Below are positions 31,020 through 44,744 of a stretch of DNA of 64,000 nucleotides, in pieces (the first letter of the stretch is position 1; every line of letters begins with the position of its first letter). Made by a program: the position numbers and the translations under genes. Origin of the DNA: Flabesymbios commensalis. Lineage: Eukaryota > Annelida > Polychaeta > Terebellida > Flabelligeridae. The stretch lies in assembly GCA_964017125.1 (NCBI GenBank), contig OZ024908.1, forward strand, positions 80,475,499-80,539,498, given 5' to 3'. The notes below the pieces were generated by a model. The model was not told the origin of the DNA, did no database searches, and worked only from the letters and a program-made list of their open reading frames with translations.

Positions 31020-34000
31020 CACTCACTTAATTAATAACTTTTGAAGTAGTCGCTCAATTTTTAGGGCAGTTGCCATAATACCAGCCGATGGTACCTGCAA
31101 AATTACATGAAAAACGGTTGAGAAGTGACGTCTGAATTGACGTCTAAATGAATAACTTTTGAAATACTCCATGCAATTTCACACTTATCTCATTAATAAC
31201 TTTTGTAGTAGTCCCTAATTACTTTTGGAATACTTGCTCAAACTTCACCATATTTACGTAATGACTGAGAATGGTGTGTGCAAAATTAAATTTAAAACGG
31301 TTGAGAATTGACTGAGATATTAACGAAAAACGCTCTGCCGACGTTGCAACAATGTTGGCTCAGTGTTTCGCATTAATAACTTTTGAAGTTCGCTATTGAA
31401 CTTTGCCAAATTTACAAGGGTGTTGTTGTAATACCAGCCGATGGTGCCTGCAAAATTACATGGAAAACGGCTGATAATTGACGTCTGAATTGACTTCTAA
31501 ATGAATAACCTTTAAAATACTCATTCAAATTTCACACTAATCTCATTAATAATTTTTTAAGTAGTCACTCAAACTTTACTAAATTTTAAGTGCTGTCGCC
31601 ATAATAGCAGCAGATATTGCTTGCAAAATTACAGGAAAATCGTTTCAGAAGTGACGTCTCAATTGACGTCTAAATGAATAACTTTTGAAATACTCAATCA
31701 AATTTCACACTAATCTCATTAATAACTTTTGAAATATTCGCTCAAACTTTACTAAATTTTCAGGGCTGTCGCCGTAATAGCGGCTGATAATGCTTGCAAA
31801 ATTACAGGAAAATCGGTTCAGAAGTGACGTCTCAATTGACGTCTAAATGAATAACTTTTGAAATACTCAATCAAATTTCACACTAATCTCATTAATAACT
31901 TTTGAAATATTCGCTCAAACTTTACTAAAATTTCAGGGCTGTCGCCGTAATAGCAGCAGATAATGCTTGCAAAATTACGGGAAAATCGGTTAAGAATTGA
32001 CGTCTGCATTGACGTCTAAATGAATAACTTTTGAAATACTCAAGCAAATTTTACACTAATCTCATTAATAACTTTTGAAGCAGTTGCTGAAACTTTACTA
32101 AATTTTCAGGGCTGTCGCCGTAATAGCAGCAAATGATGCCTGCAAAATTACAAGAAAATCGGTTAAGAATGGACGTCTGAATTGACGTCTAAATGAATAA
32201 CTTTTGAAATACTCAATCAATTTCCACACTAATCTCATAAATAACTTTTGAAGAAGTCGCTCAAACTTTACTAAATTTTCAGGGCTGTCGTCGTAATTGC
32301 AGCAGATGATGCCTGCAAAATTACGGGGAAATCGGTTAAGAATTGACGTCTAAATTAATATATTTTGACATACCCAATCAAATTTCACAATAATCTCATT
32401 AATAACTTTTGAAGTACTCTCTCAAATTTTACCAACTTTTCAGGGCAGTCGCCATAACAGTTGCAGATGATTTCTGCAAAATTACGTTAAAATTGGTTAA
32501 GAATTGTTCAAGATATCAGCGAAAAACGGGTAAAAATTATAACAAAAATGCCCAGAAATATGTGAAAACGCATTGTAGACAGTGGGTTTGTGGCCATTAC
32601 GACTGTCTTTGCATTTCGTTTTTTTTTTCGTTTGACGACTTTTGACGTCAGAATGAGACGTCAAAAGTCGTCAAACAGTGAAAATATGGTGTTTCACATC
32701 TCCCTCAAAAAGGGGTATATCGGAAAAGCAATCTTTTCTCGTTTATTTTCAGCTAGGTATCATACCTTTAAAAAAAAACTATGTTGGTTCTATGTCGCTG
32801 TAGTGTTGGTAATTACGCTCTCACTCCTAGCGACCTGCCCTGTCAGTTCTAACTGCTCAGTCACACATGTACGATGGGGGGCACTTACTTAGTGCTGTTT
32901 GAATGACGGCCCGCATTTTCAGCGCTCTGGCGACGTGGAAACAGTGTTGTTTCAGTGCATCACATTAATAACTATCGGAATACTTGATCAAACTTCACCA
33001 AATTTACAGAGCAGTCGCCGTAATGGCGGCGAATAGTGTGTGCAAAATTACAGGAAAACGGTTGAGAATTGACTGAGATATTAACGAAAAACGCTCCGCC
33101 GACGTTGCAACAATGTTGGCTCAGTGTTTTGCATTAATAACTTTTGAAGTACCTAATCAAACTTTGCCAAATTTACAGGGCTGTTGTCGTAATACCAGAC
33201 GATGGTGCCTGCAACATTACATGAAAAACGGTTGAGAATTGACGTCTGAATTGACGTCTAAATGAATAACTTTTGAAATACTCAATCTAATTTCACACTA
33301 ATCTCAATAATAACTTTTGAAATAGTCGCTCAAACATGACTAAATTTTCGGAGCTGTCGCCGTAATAGCAGCAGATGATGCCTTCAAAATTACAGGAAAA
33401 TCGGTTGAGAATTGATGTCTGAATTGATGTCTAAATGAATAACTTTTGAAATACTCAATCAAATTTCACACTAATCTCATTAATAATTGTTGAAGTAGTC
33501 GATCAAATTTTACAGAATTTTCAGGGCTGTTGTCGTAGTAGCAGCAGATGATGCCTGCAAAACTACAAGAAAATCGGTTAAGAATGGACGTCTGAATTGA
33601 CGTCTAAATGAATAACTTTTGAAATACTCAATCAATTTCCACACTAATCTCATTAATAACTTTTGAAGAAGTCGCTCAAACTTTAGTAAATTTTCAGGGC
33701 TGTCGTCGTAATTGCAGCAGATGATGCCTGCAAAATTACTGGGAAATCGGTTAAGAATTGACGTCTGAATTGACGTCTAAATTAATAAATTTTGACATAC
33801 CCAATTAAATTTCACAATAATCTCATTAATAACTTTTGAAGTACTCTCTCAAATTTTACTAACTTTTCAGGGCTGTCGCCATAACAGTTGCAGATGATTT
33901 CTGCAAAATTACGTTAAAATTGGTTAAGAATTGTTCGAGATATCAGCGAAAAACGGATAAAAATTATAACAAAAATGCCCAGAGATCTGTGAAAACGCAT

Positions 34001-35624
34001 TGTAGACAGTGGGTTTGTGGCCATTGCGACTGTCTTAGCATTTCGTTCTTTTTTCGTTTGACGACTTTTAACGTCAGAATGAGACGTCAAAAGTCGTCAA
34101 ACAGTGAAAATAGGGTGTTTCACATCTCCCTCAAAAAGGGGTATATCGGAAAAGCAATCTTTTCTCGTTTTTTTTCAGGTAGGTATCATATCTTAAAAAA
34201 AAACTATGTTGGGTCTATGTCGCTGCAGTGTTGATAATTACTCTCACTCCTGGCGACCTGCCCTGTCAGTTCGAACTGCTCAGGCACACATGTACGATGG
34301 GGCACACTTACTTAGTGCTGTTTGAATGACGGCCCGCATTTTTAGCGCCTTGGCGACGTGGAAACAGTGTTGTTTCAGTGCATCACATTAATAACTTTTC
34401 GAATACTTGATCAAACTTCACCAAATTTACAGAGCAGTCGCCGTAATGGCTGCGAATGGTGTGTGCAAAATTACAGGAAAACGGTTGAGAATTGACTTAG
34501 ATATTAACGAAAAACGCTCCGCGACGTTGCAACAATGTTGGCTCAGTGTTTTGCATTAATAACTTTTGAAGTACCTAATTAAACTTTGCCAAATTTACAG
34601 GGCTGTTGTCGTAATACCAGACGATGGTGCTTGCAACATTGCATGAAAAACGGTTGAGAATTAACGTCTGCATTGACGTCTAAATGAATAACTTTTGAAA
34701 TACTCAATCAAATTTCACACTAATCTCAATAATAACTTTTGAAATAGTTGCTCAAACTTGACTAAATTTTCAGAGCTGTCGCCGTAATAGTAGCAGATGA
34801 TGCCTGTAAAATTACAGGAAAATCGGTTGAGAATTGATGTCTGTATTGATGTCTAAATGAATAACTTTTGAAATACTCAATCAGATTTCACACTAATCTC
34901 ATTAATAATTTTTGAAGTAGTCGATCAAACTTTACAGAATTTCTAGGGCTGTTGTCGTAGCAGCAGCAGATGATGCCTGCAAAATTACAAGAAAATCGGT
35001 TAAGAATGGACGTCTGAATTGACGTCTAAATGAATAACTTTTGAAATACTCAATCAATTTCCACACTAATCTCATAAATAACTTTTGAAGAAGTCGCTCA
35101 AACTTTACTAAATTTTCAGGGCTGTCGTCGTAATTACAGCAGATGATGCCTGCAAAATTACGGGGAAATCGGTTAAGAATTGACGTCTGAATTGACGTCT
35201 AAATTAATAAATTTTGACATATCCAATCAAATTTCACAATAATCTCATTAATAACTTTTGAAGTACTCTCTCAAATTTTACCAACTTTTCAGGGCAGTCG
35301 CCATAACAGTTTCAGATGATTTCTGCAAAATTACGTTAAAATTGGTTAAGAATTGTTCGAGATATCAGCGAAAAACGGGTAAAAATTATAACAAAAATGC
35401 CCAGAAATTTGTGAAAACGCATTGTAGACAGTCGGTTTGTGGCCATTGCGACTGTCTTAGCATTTCGTTCTTTTTTCGTTTGACGACTTTTGACGTCAGA
35501 ATGAGAAGTCAAAAGTCGTCAAACAGTGAAAAAGGGTGTTTCACATCTCCCTCAAGAAGGGGTATATCGGAAAAGCAATCTTTTCTCGTTTATTTTCAGC
35601 TAGGTATCATATCTTAAAAAAAAA
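31020..35624 (+). repeat. ~173-bp satellite, block 1
   Basis: The monomer repeats at 172-173 bp, for example GACGTC sites at about 31653, 31826 and 31998. Landmarks are 'cattaataacttttgaagta', 'ttttcagggctgtcgccgta', 'gatgatgcctgcaaaattac' and 'attgacgtctgaattgacgt'. The monomer itself looks like an old internal duplication: 'ataacttttgaa(a/g)tactcaatcaaa' occurs twice per unit. Every 4-5 monomers a longer unit of about 650 bp intervenes, giving a higher-order period near 1.42 kb (hairpin starts at 32631, 34057 and 35479). Confidence 0.95.
32631..32675. repeat. 19-bp perfect hairpin of the satellite long unit
   Basis: TTTGACGACTTTTGACGTC (32631-32649) pairs with GACGTCAAAAGTCGTCAAA (32657-32675) around the loop AGAATGA. 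It recurs at about 34057 (one mismatch), 35479 (one mismatch), 52223 (perfect) and 56529 (diverged). Preservation of pairing among copies that differ elsewhere makes it a candidate functional or recombination-prone site. Confidence 0.9.
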
Positions 35625-35842
35625 TACAGAGTTTTCGTAAAATGAAAGCTCTTTTTATCGGACACAAAATAGATTATTAATCTTAGGCGAATCCCAAGCT
35701 ATGTAATTCGTGGTTTGTTCGGATCTCGATTTGTTTGTAACAGTCTCTTTTAGCAATGAAATCTTGAGGGTAGTTCAAACCACAAATTAATCCGAAAGAA
35801 ATATAAATTTATATAGCAGATTCTATGTCTATCAAGAAAATC
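35625..35842 (+). repeat. 218-bp start segment of the composite insertion
   Basis: It appears identical to 49856-50073 (offset 14231). It includes 'gaaagctctttttatcggac' and 'ttgtttgtaacagtctcttt'. The two copies part after 'tatcaagaaaatc'. Confidence 0.9.
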
Positions 35843-36226
35843 TTGTATTTTAAAAACGTTTCAATAGTTCTTTTATATGATAGATATAGTTTTGCATTGT
35901 TTTTGAATATATTCAACCATGTGTCAGTGGTTTTTTAGATTATGACTTCGATTGACATCGCCGACATCGATCCGCAGCTGTTGTTAACTTACTCTCAACT
36001 AGGGCCCAGGGCCATTCATTTCTGTGCTTGGGACTACATCTTCACGCGGATTGCAGATCACGTTACCACCCCTTCTTGTAACCTTTTTGCCACATAGATC
36101 CCAGTAAACACAACATATTTGTATAACATTTATACAATGTTGGGGCGGCGTTGTATAAATGTGATTACAGATGTATTGTGTTAACTGGGATGTCATGACG
36201 TCGCTCAAATCAGATCACATTATTCA
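35843..36226. other. Flank between the start segment and the minisatellite
   Basis: It holds 'ctctcaactagggcccaggg' at 35993, inverted relative to 44888, and a palindromic MITE at 36098-36191. No gene. Confidence 0.6.
36098..36191. mobile_element. Palindromic MITE, 94 bp
   Basis: The left end ATCCCAGTAAACACAA is mirrored by TTGTGTTAACTGGGAT; inner arms 'ataacatttatacaa' and 'ttgtataaatgtgat' also pair. Same family as 10587-10698. Confidence 0.75.
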
Positions 36227-37772
36227 AATAGATGGCTACAGGCCACACACCTGATACGTGGATGGCCCCAGGCCACACACTTTAAATAGATGGCCCCAGG
36301 CCATATACCTTAACTTAGTATATGCGGCCTGCAGCCACACACTTTTTAAGTTGATGGCCCCAAGCCACACACTTTAGCTTGATGGCCCCAGGCCACACAC
36401 TTTAGGTTGATGGCCCCAGGCCACACACTTTAGGTTGATGGCCCCAGGCCATATACTTTAACTTAGTATGCAGCCACACACTTTTTCAGTTGATGGCCCC
36501 AGGCCACATACTTTACGTTGATGGCCCCAGGCCACACACTTTAGGTTGATGGCCCCAGGCCACACACTTTAGGTTGATGGCCCCAGGCCACACACTTTAG
36601 GTTGATGGCCCCAGGCCACACACTTTAGGTTGATGGCCCCAGGCCATACACTTTTAATTGATGGCCCTAGGCCACACACTTTATTAGATATGTTCCCAGA
36701 CCACACAGTTTTAGCATAGGCCTCGATAACACAAAGTGTGTGGCCTGGGGCCATCAATTAAAAGTGTGTGTCCTGGGGCCATCAATTTAAGGTGTATGGC
36801 ATGGAGCCATCAACTTAAAGTGTGTGACCTGGGGCCATCAACTTAAAGTGTGTGGCCTGGGGCCATATCTACTTAAATTGTGTGGCCTGGGGCCATCAAT
36901 TAAAATTGTGTGGCCTGGGGCCATCTATTTAAAATGTGTGGCCTAGGGCCATCAACTTACAGTGTGTGGCCTGGGGCCATCAATTAAAAGTGTGTGGCCT
37001 GGGGCCATCACTTTTTGAAGTGTGTGGCCTGGGGCCATCAACTTAAATTGTGTGGCCTGGTGCCATCTATTTGAAGTGTGTGGCCTGGGGCCATCAACTT
37101 AAATTGTGTGGCCTGGTGCCATCTATTTGAAGTGTGTGGCCTGAGGCCATCGACTTACAGTGTGTGGCCTGGGGCCATCAACTTAAAGTGTGTGGCCTGG
37201 GGCCATATCTACTTAAATTGTGTGGCCTGGGGCTATCAATTTAAATTGTGTGGCCTGGGGCCATCTATTTAAAATGTGTGGCCTAGGGCCATCAACTTAC
37301 AGTGTGTGGCCTGGGGCCATCAATTTAAAGTGTGTGGCCTGGGGTCCATCACTTTTTGAAGTGTGTGGCCTGGGGCCATCAACTTAAATTGTGTGGCCTG
37401 GGGCCATCTATTTGAAGTGTGTGGCCTGGGGCCATCAACTTAAATTGTGTGGCCTGGTGCCATCTATTTGAAGTGTGTGGGCTGAGGCCATCAACTTACA
37501 GTGTGTGGCCTGGGGCCATCAACTTAAAGTGTGTGGCCTGGGGCCATCTATTTGAAGTGTGTGGCCTGAGGCAATCAACTTACAGTGTGTGGCCTGGGGC
37601 CATCAACTTGAAGTGTGTGGCCTGGGGCCATCTATTGCAAGTGTGTGGCATGAGTCATCAACTTGAAGTGAGGGGCCTGTGGCCATCTAGTTAAAGTGTG
37701 TGGCCTGGTATGGGGTCATCTATTTGAAGTGTGGGACCATCTACGTATCAGTTGTGTGGCCTGGGGCCATCT
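36227..37772. repeat. ~28-bp minisatellite in two opposed arms
   Basis: From 36227 to about 36711 units read 'gatggccccaggccacacac' plus a short AT spacer. From about 36733 to 37772 they read 'gtgtgtggcctggggccatc'. The flip occurs in 36712-36732. The outermost unit of each arm carries the same variant, CTGATACGT(G/A), in mirror position, so the whole array is one imperfect palindrome with arms of about 0.49 and 1.04 kb. Frames across it are repeat artefacts. Confidence 0.95.
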
Positions 37773-38151
37773 AACACCAGTGTTGTCCACCAAATTGAGG
37801 GGAGCCAATCAGCGTTATTCTGATCCCACGTGGTTCGGGGGGCCAATCAGCGTTAGTCTGACAAAAAAGTGTTTCTGGCAATTCACTTTAACTTTGCAAA
37901 CATCAATCTGTCAACTTTTTATATTTGTATAAAAACGTATCTGTCGTGTTTTTTTTATCTGACATGTCTGATCAAAATAGAAGTTATATCGGAGAATAAA
38001 CCCCTCATCTAGCAAAACTTCCAAAAAGCTAACTGGGAAAGATAATCTTTCGTACCAAGTTCAAGCCTTGGCTTGGGCGATAATAAAGGTTTCTGTCATT
38101 CATAGCGCTATATCGGCCTGCGCTCACAAAGGCCGTTGTAACACTAGCCCC
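37773..38151. other. Spacer between minisatellite and hairpin satellite
   Basis: It contains 'accaaattgaggggagccaa' with an inverted counterpart near 44733-44756. No gene. Confidence 0.5.
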
Positions 38152-41100
38152 ACGGATTTGAAAGCTTAGCTATTCATTAACTAGGCAACCCCAAATTATC
38201 CCAGGTGTGATTGTACATAGATAGAGCACTAAACAGGGAGATATGGCGCCATGGTTTCTTCTATGAGATGAAACCACGGCTCCATGGTTTCTTCTATGAG
38301 ATGAAACCACGGCTCCATGGTTTCTTCTATGAGATGAAACCACGGATTTGAAAGCTTAGCTATTCATTAATTAGGCAACCCCAAATTATCCCAGGTGTGA
38401 TTGTACATCCATAGAGCACGAAATAGGGATATATGGCTCCATGGTTTCTTCTATAAGATGAAACCACGGCTTCGTGGTTTGTTCTATGAGATGAAACCAC
38501 GGATTTGAAAGCTTCGCTACTCATTAACTAGGCAGCCCCGAATTATCCCAGATGTGATTGTACATCCATAAAGCACTAAACAAGGAGATATGGCGCCATG
38601 GTTTCTTTTATGAGATGAAACCACGGCTTCGTGGTTTCTTCTATGAGATGAAACCACGGATTTGCAAGCTTCGCTATTCATTAACTAGGCAACCCCAATT
38701 TATCCCAGGTGTGATTGTACATACATGGAGCACTAAACAGGGAGATATGGCGCCATGGTTTCTTCTACCAGATGAAACCACGGCTCGATGGTTTCTTCTA
38801 TGAGATGAAACCACGGCTCCATGGTTTCTTCTATGAGATGAAACCACGGATTTGAAAGCTTAGCTATTCATTAACTAGGCAACCCCAAATTATCCCAGGT
38901 GTGATTGTACATCCATAGAGCACGAAATATGGATATATGGCGCCATGGTTTCTTCTATGAGATGAAACCACGGCTCCATGGTTTCTTCTATGAGATGAAA
39001 CCACGGCTCTATGGTTTTTTCTATGAGATGAAACCACGGATTTGAAAGCTTAGCTATTAATTAACTGGGCAACCCCAAATTATACCGGGTGTGATTGTAG
39101 ACCCATAGAGCTTAAAAGATGGATATATGGCGCCATTGTTTCTTCTATGAGATGAAACCACGGCTCCGTGGTTTCTTCTATGAGATGAAACCACGGATTT
39201 GAAAGCTTAGCTATTAATTAACTAGGCAACCCCAAATTATCCCAGGTGTGAGTGTACATCCATAAAGCACTAAGCAAGGAGATATGGCTCCATGGTTTCT
39301 TCTGAGATGAAACCACGACTTCGTGGTTTCTTCTATGAGATGAAACCACGGATTTGAAAGCTTCGCTATTCATTAACTAGGCAACCCCGAATTATCCCAG
39401 GTGTGATTGTACATACATAGAGCACTAAACAGGGAGATATGGCGCCATAGTTTCTTCCATGAGATGAAACCACGGATGTGAAAGCTTAGCCATTCATTAA
39501 AAAGCAACCCCGAAATATCCCAGGTGTGATTGTACATTCATAAAGCACTAAACAAGGAGATATGGCGCAATGGTTTCTTCTATGAGATAAAACCACGGCT
39601 TCGTGGTTTCTTCTATGAGATGAAACCACGGATTTAAAAGCTCTGCTATTCATTAACTAGGCAACCCCGAATCATCCCAGGTGTGATTGTACATACATAG
39701 CGCACTAAACAGGGAGATATGGCGCCATGGCTTCTTCTATGAGATGAAACCACGGCTCCATGGTTTCTTCTATGAGATGAAACCACGGATTTCAAAGCTT
39801 CGCTATTAATTAACTAGGCAACCCCGAATTATCCCAGGTGTGATTGTACATAGATAGAGCACTATACAGGGAGATATGGCGCCATGGTTTCTTCTATGAG
39901 ATGAAACCACGGCTCAATGGTTTCTTCTATGAGATGAAACCACGGATTTGAAAGCTTCGCTACTCATTAACTAGGCAACCCCGAATTATCCCAGGTGTGA
40001 TTGTACATAGATAGAGCACTAAACAGGGAGATATGGCGCCATGGTTTCTTCTATGAGATGAAACCACGGCTCCATGGTTTCTTCTATGAGATGAAACCAC
40101 GGATTTGAAAGCTTAGCTATTCATTAACTAGGCAACCCCAAATTATCCCAGGTGTGAGTGCACATACATAGAGCACTAAGCAGGGAAATACGGCGCCATG
40201 GTTTCTTCTACCAGATGAAACCATGGCTCCATGGTTTCTTCTATGAGATGAAACCACGGCTCCATAGTTTCTTCTATGAGATGAAACCACGGATTTGAAA
40301 GCTTAGCTATTCATTAACTAGGCAACCCCAAATTATCCCAGGTGTGAGTGCACATACATAGAGCACTAAGCAGGGAAATATGGCGCCATGGTTTCTTCTA
40401 CCAGATGAAACCCACGGCTCCATGGTTTCTTCTATGAGATGAAACCACGGCTCCATAGTTTCTTCTATGAGATGAAACCACGGATTTGAAAGCTTAGCTA
40501 TTCATTAACTAGGCAACCCCAAATTATCCCAGGTGTGATTGTACATCCATAAAGCACTAAGCAGGGAAATATGGCGCCATGGTTTCTTCTATGAGATGAA
40601 ACCACGGATGTGAAAGCTTAGCTATTCATTAAAAAGGCAACCCCGAAATATCCCAGGTGTGATTGTGCAAATATAGAGCACGAAATATGGATATATGGCG
40701 CCATGGTTTCTTCTACGAGATGAAACCACGGCTCCATGGTTTCTTCTATGAGATGAAACCACGGATTTGAAAGCTTAGCTATTCATTCAGATGGCAACCC
40801 CGAATTATCACAGATGTGATTGTACATCCACAGAGCACGAAATAGTGATATATGGCTCCATGGTTTCTTCTATGAGATGAAACCACGGCTTCGTGGTTTG
40901 TTCTATGAGATGAAACCACGGATTTGAAAGCTTCGCTACTCATCAACTAGGCAACCCCGAATTATCCCAGATATGATTGTACATCCATAAAGCACTAAGC
41001 AAGGAGATATGGCGCCATGGTTTCTTCTATGAGATGAAACCACGACTTCGTGGTTTCTTCTATGAGATGAAACCACGGATTTGAAAGCTTCGCTATTCAT

Positions 41101-43990
41101 TAACTAGGCAACCCCGAATTATCCCAGGTGTGATTGTACATACATAGAGCACTAAACAGGGAGATATGGCGCCATGGTTTCTTCCATGAGATGAAACCAC
41201 GGATGTGAAAGCTTAGCCATTCATTAAAAAGCAACCCCGAAATATCCCAGGTGTGATTGTACATTCATAAAGCACTAAACAAGGAGATATGGCGCCATGG
41301 TTTCTTCTATGAGATGAAACCACGGCTTCGTGGTTTCTTCTATGAGATGAAACCACGGATTTAAAAGCTCTGCTATTTATTAACTAGGCAACCCCGAATC
41401 ATCCCAGGTGTGATTGTACATAAATAGAGCACTAAACAGGGAGATATGGCGCCATGGTTTCTTCTATGAGATGAAACCACGGCTCCATGGTTTCTTCTAT
41501 GAGATGAAACAACGGATTTCAAAGCTTCGCTATTAATTAACTAGGCAACCCCGTATTATCCCAGGTGTTATTGTACATAGATAGAGCACTAAACAGGGAG
41601 ATATGACGCCATGGTTTCTTCTATGAGATGAAACCACGGCTCCATGGTTTCTTCTATGAGATGAAACCACGGATTTGAAAGCTTAGCTATTCATTAACTA
41701 GGCAACCCCAAATTATCCCAGGTGTGATTGTACATAAATAGAGCACTAAACAGGGAGATATGGCGCCATGGTTTCTTCTATGAGATGAAACCACGGCTCC
41801 ATGGTTTCTTCTATGAGATGAAACAACGGATTTCAAAGCTTCGCTATTAATTAACTAGGCAACCCCGTATTATCCCAGGTGTTATTGTACATAGATAGAG
41901 CACTAAACAGGGAGATATGGCGCCATGGTTTCTTCTATGAGATGAAACCACGGCTCCATGGTTTCTTCTATGAGATGAAACCACGGATTTGAAAGCTTAG
42001 CTATTCATTAACTAGGCAACCCCAAATTATCCCAGGTGTGATTGTACATAGATAGAGCACTAAACAGGGAGATATGGCGCCATGGTTTCTTCTATGAGAT
42101 GAAACCACGGCTCCATGGTTTCTTCTATGAGATGAAACCACGGCTCCATGGTTTCTTCTATGAGATGAAACCACGGATTTGAAAGCTTAGCTATTCATTA
42201 ATTAGGCAACCCCAAATTATCCCAGGTGTGATTGTACATCCATAGAGCACGAAATAGGGATATATGGCTCCATGGTTTCTTCTATAAGATGAAACCACGG
42301 CTTCGTGGTTTGTTCTATGAGATGAAACCACGGATTTGAAAGCTTCGCTACTCATTAACTAGGCAGCCCCGAATTATCCCAGATGTGATTGTACATCCAT
42401 AAAGCACTAAACAAGGAGATATGGCGCCATGGTTTCTTTTATGAGATGAAACCACGGCTTCGTGGTTTCTTCTATGAGATGAAACCACGGATTTGCAAGC
42501 TTCGCTATTCATTAACTAGGCAACCCCAATTTATCCCAGGTGTGATTGTACATACATGGAGTACTAAACAGGGAGATATGGCGCCATGGTTTCTTCTACC
42601 AGATGAAACCACGGCTCGATGGTTTCTTCTATGAGATGAAACCACGGCTCCATGGTTTCTTCTATGAGATGAAACCACGGATTTGAAAGCTTAGCTATTC
42701 ATTAACTAGGCAACCCCAAATTATCCCAGGTGTGATTGTACATCCATAGAGCACGAAATATGGATATATGGCGCCATGGTTTCTTCTATGAGATGAAACC
42801 ACGGCTCCATGGTTTCTTCTATGAGATGAAACCACGGCTCTATGGTTTTTTCTATGAGATGAAACCACGGATTTGAAAGCTTAGCTATTAATTAACTAGG
42901 CAACCCCAAATTATACCGGGTGTGATTGTAGACCCATAGAGCTTAAAAGATGGATATATGGCGCCATTGTTTCTTCTATGAGATGAAACCACGGCTCCGT
43001 GGTTTCTTCTATGAGATGAAACCACGGATTTGAAAGCTTAGCTATTAATTAACTAGGCAACCCCAAATTATCCCAGGTGTGAGTGTACATCCATAAAGCA
43101 CTAAGCAAGGAGATATGGCTCCATGGTTTCTTCTGAGATGAAACCACGACTTCGTGGTTTCTTCTATGAGATGAAACCACGGATTTGAAAGCTTCGCTAT
43201 TCATTAACTAGGCAACCCCGAATTATCCCAGGTGTGATTGTACATACATAGAGCACTAAACAGGGAGATATGGCGCCATGGTTTCTTCCATGAGATGAAA
43301 CCACGGATGTTAAAGCTTAGCCATTCATTAAAAAGCAACCCCGAAATATCCCAGGTGTGATTGTACATTCATAAAGCACTAAACAAGGAGATATGGTGCC
43401 ATGGTTTCTTCTATGAGATAAAACCACGGCTTCGTGGTTTCTTCTATTAGATGAAACAACGGATTTAAAAGCTCTGCTATTCATTAACTAGGCAACCCCG
43501 AATCATCCCAGGTGTGATTGTACATACATAGAGCACTAAACAGGGAGATATGGTGCCATGGCTTCTTCTATGAAATGAAACCACGGCTCCATGGTTTCTT
43601 CTATGAGATGAAACCACGGATTTCAAAGCTTCGCTATTAATTAACTAGGCAACCCCGAATTATCCCAGGTGTGATTGTACATAGATAGAGTACTAAACAG
43701 GGAGATATGGCGCCATGGTTTCTTCTATGAGATGAAACCACGGCTCCATGGTTTCTTCTATGAGATGAAACCACGGATGTGAAAGCTTAGCTATTCATTA
43801 AAAAGGCAACCCCGAATTATCCCAGGTGTGATTGTACATCCATAGAGAACGAAATATGGATATATGGCGCCATGGTTTCTTCTATGAGATGAAACCACAG
43901 ATTTGAAAGCCTAACTATTCATCAAGATGGCAACTCGGAACTATCCTTGGCGTGATTGTAGGATCCATAGAGCACGAAATAGAGATACCC
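38152..43990. repeat. Hairpin satellite: 33-bp stem-loop subunits plus ~105-bp spacer, about 37 units
   Basis: Each unit has one to three 33-bp subunits (for example starts at 38249 and 38282). The best form pairs CCGTGGTTTC with GAAACCACGG around an 11-nt loop (TTCTATGAGAT). The spacer is conserved: 'gaaagcttagctattcatta', 'actaggcaaccccaaattat' and 'ggtgtgattgtacat'. I count about 37 spacers. 38152 to about 39950 recurs at 41983 to about 43781 (offset 3831) with only a few differences, and 41414-41727 recurs at offset 314. The array ends in a worn unit near 43990. Confidence 0.95.
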
Positions 43991-44744
43991 CCCAAATTAT
44001 GGCTCTTCATTAGGAATATATGGGGCTAAAATCACTACTATCAAATTATTTTATGTTATGATGTACGGTACCCAAACAGATTGTGATTCCCCCGACAAGT
44101 TGATATTACTAACACTCTTCTGTTTTTTTCATTGATTTATGAATCTAGATCGATCTCTAGAGTAGAAGAGCTTGTGTTTTGGACAAGAAACTGTAAAAAA
44201 ATTATGTGGAAGTTTAGCAAGTATACTGTATTATCCTTGTTTATCAGGAGTGCAAGTCAATGTTGTGAAACAATTATGTAATAACTGTCAAATAACTTTA
44301 TTACTTTGTGGAATGCTGTTCTGCGATACTGTAGACCAATCCCGGGAGACCACTGCTAGGGTTTTCATGTTTTCCAGAACTAGCTAGGTTGGGCTAGGGG
44401 TGATGGAAGCCAGGACAAATAATTAGTTGTGTGAGACTTTAACGTTTCCTAGCGCACAAGCTGATTTCAGTCTTTGAGGTGGCCCACCGGCTTAGTGATA
44501 CACAGTTCCGAATAAAAACCAACTGGACTAATGGCCGGGTCGATCAATAATCATCGGAAGGCCCAGGAAGCCTGCATGCAGGCTAGCTAAACCAAACAAA
44601 CAAGTTGCAGACACACACTATCCCACCTAGCGATATAGGCCTATACTAAACTGCATTTGACTCGCTAGGTGGAGTAAAACAGGGAGCTACTGCAGTCTAC
44701 GCCCCGCCCACCTCTCATTATTTGGTAGGTGATAGCTGATTGGT
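43991..44744. other. No recognisable gene
   Basis: Single-copy sequence after the hairpin satellite. The open frame at 44172-44387 has no domain or splice context. Confidence 0.5.

Noticed and set aside
32409-32892. Open frames in the satellite long units (also at 33920, 35258, 52002, 52348 and 56703)
   Set aside because: They repeat with the satellite, differ in length between copies, and show no domain or codon bias.
36569-37932. Frames rich in WPGAINLKCVAWGH-type repeats
   Set aside because: Direct translation of the 28-bp minisatellite.
38152-43990. CRISPR-like regular repeats separated by spacers
   Set aside because: The spacers are themselves conserved copies and the genome is an animal's; this is a tandem satellite with hairpin subunits.
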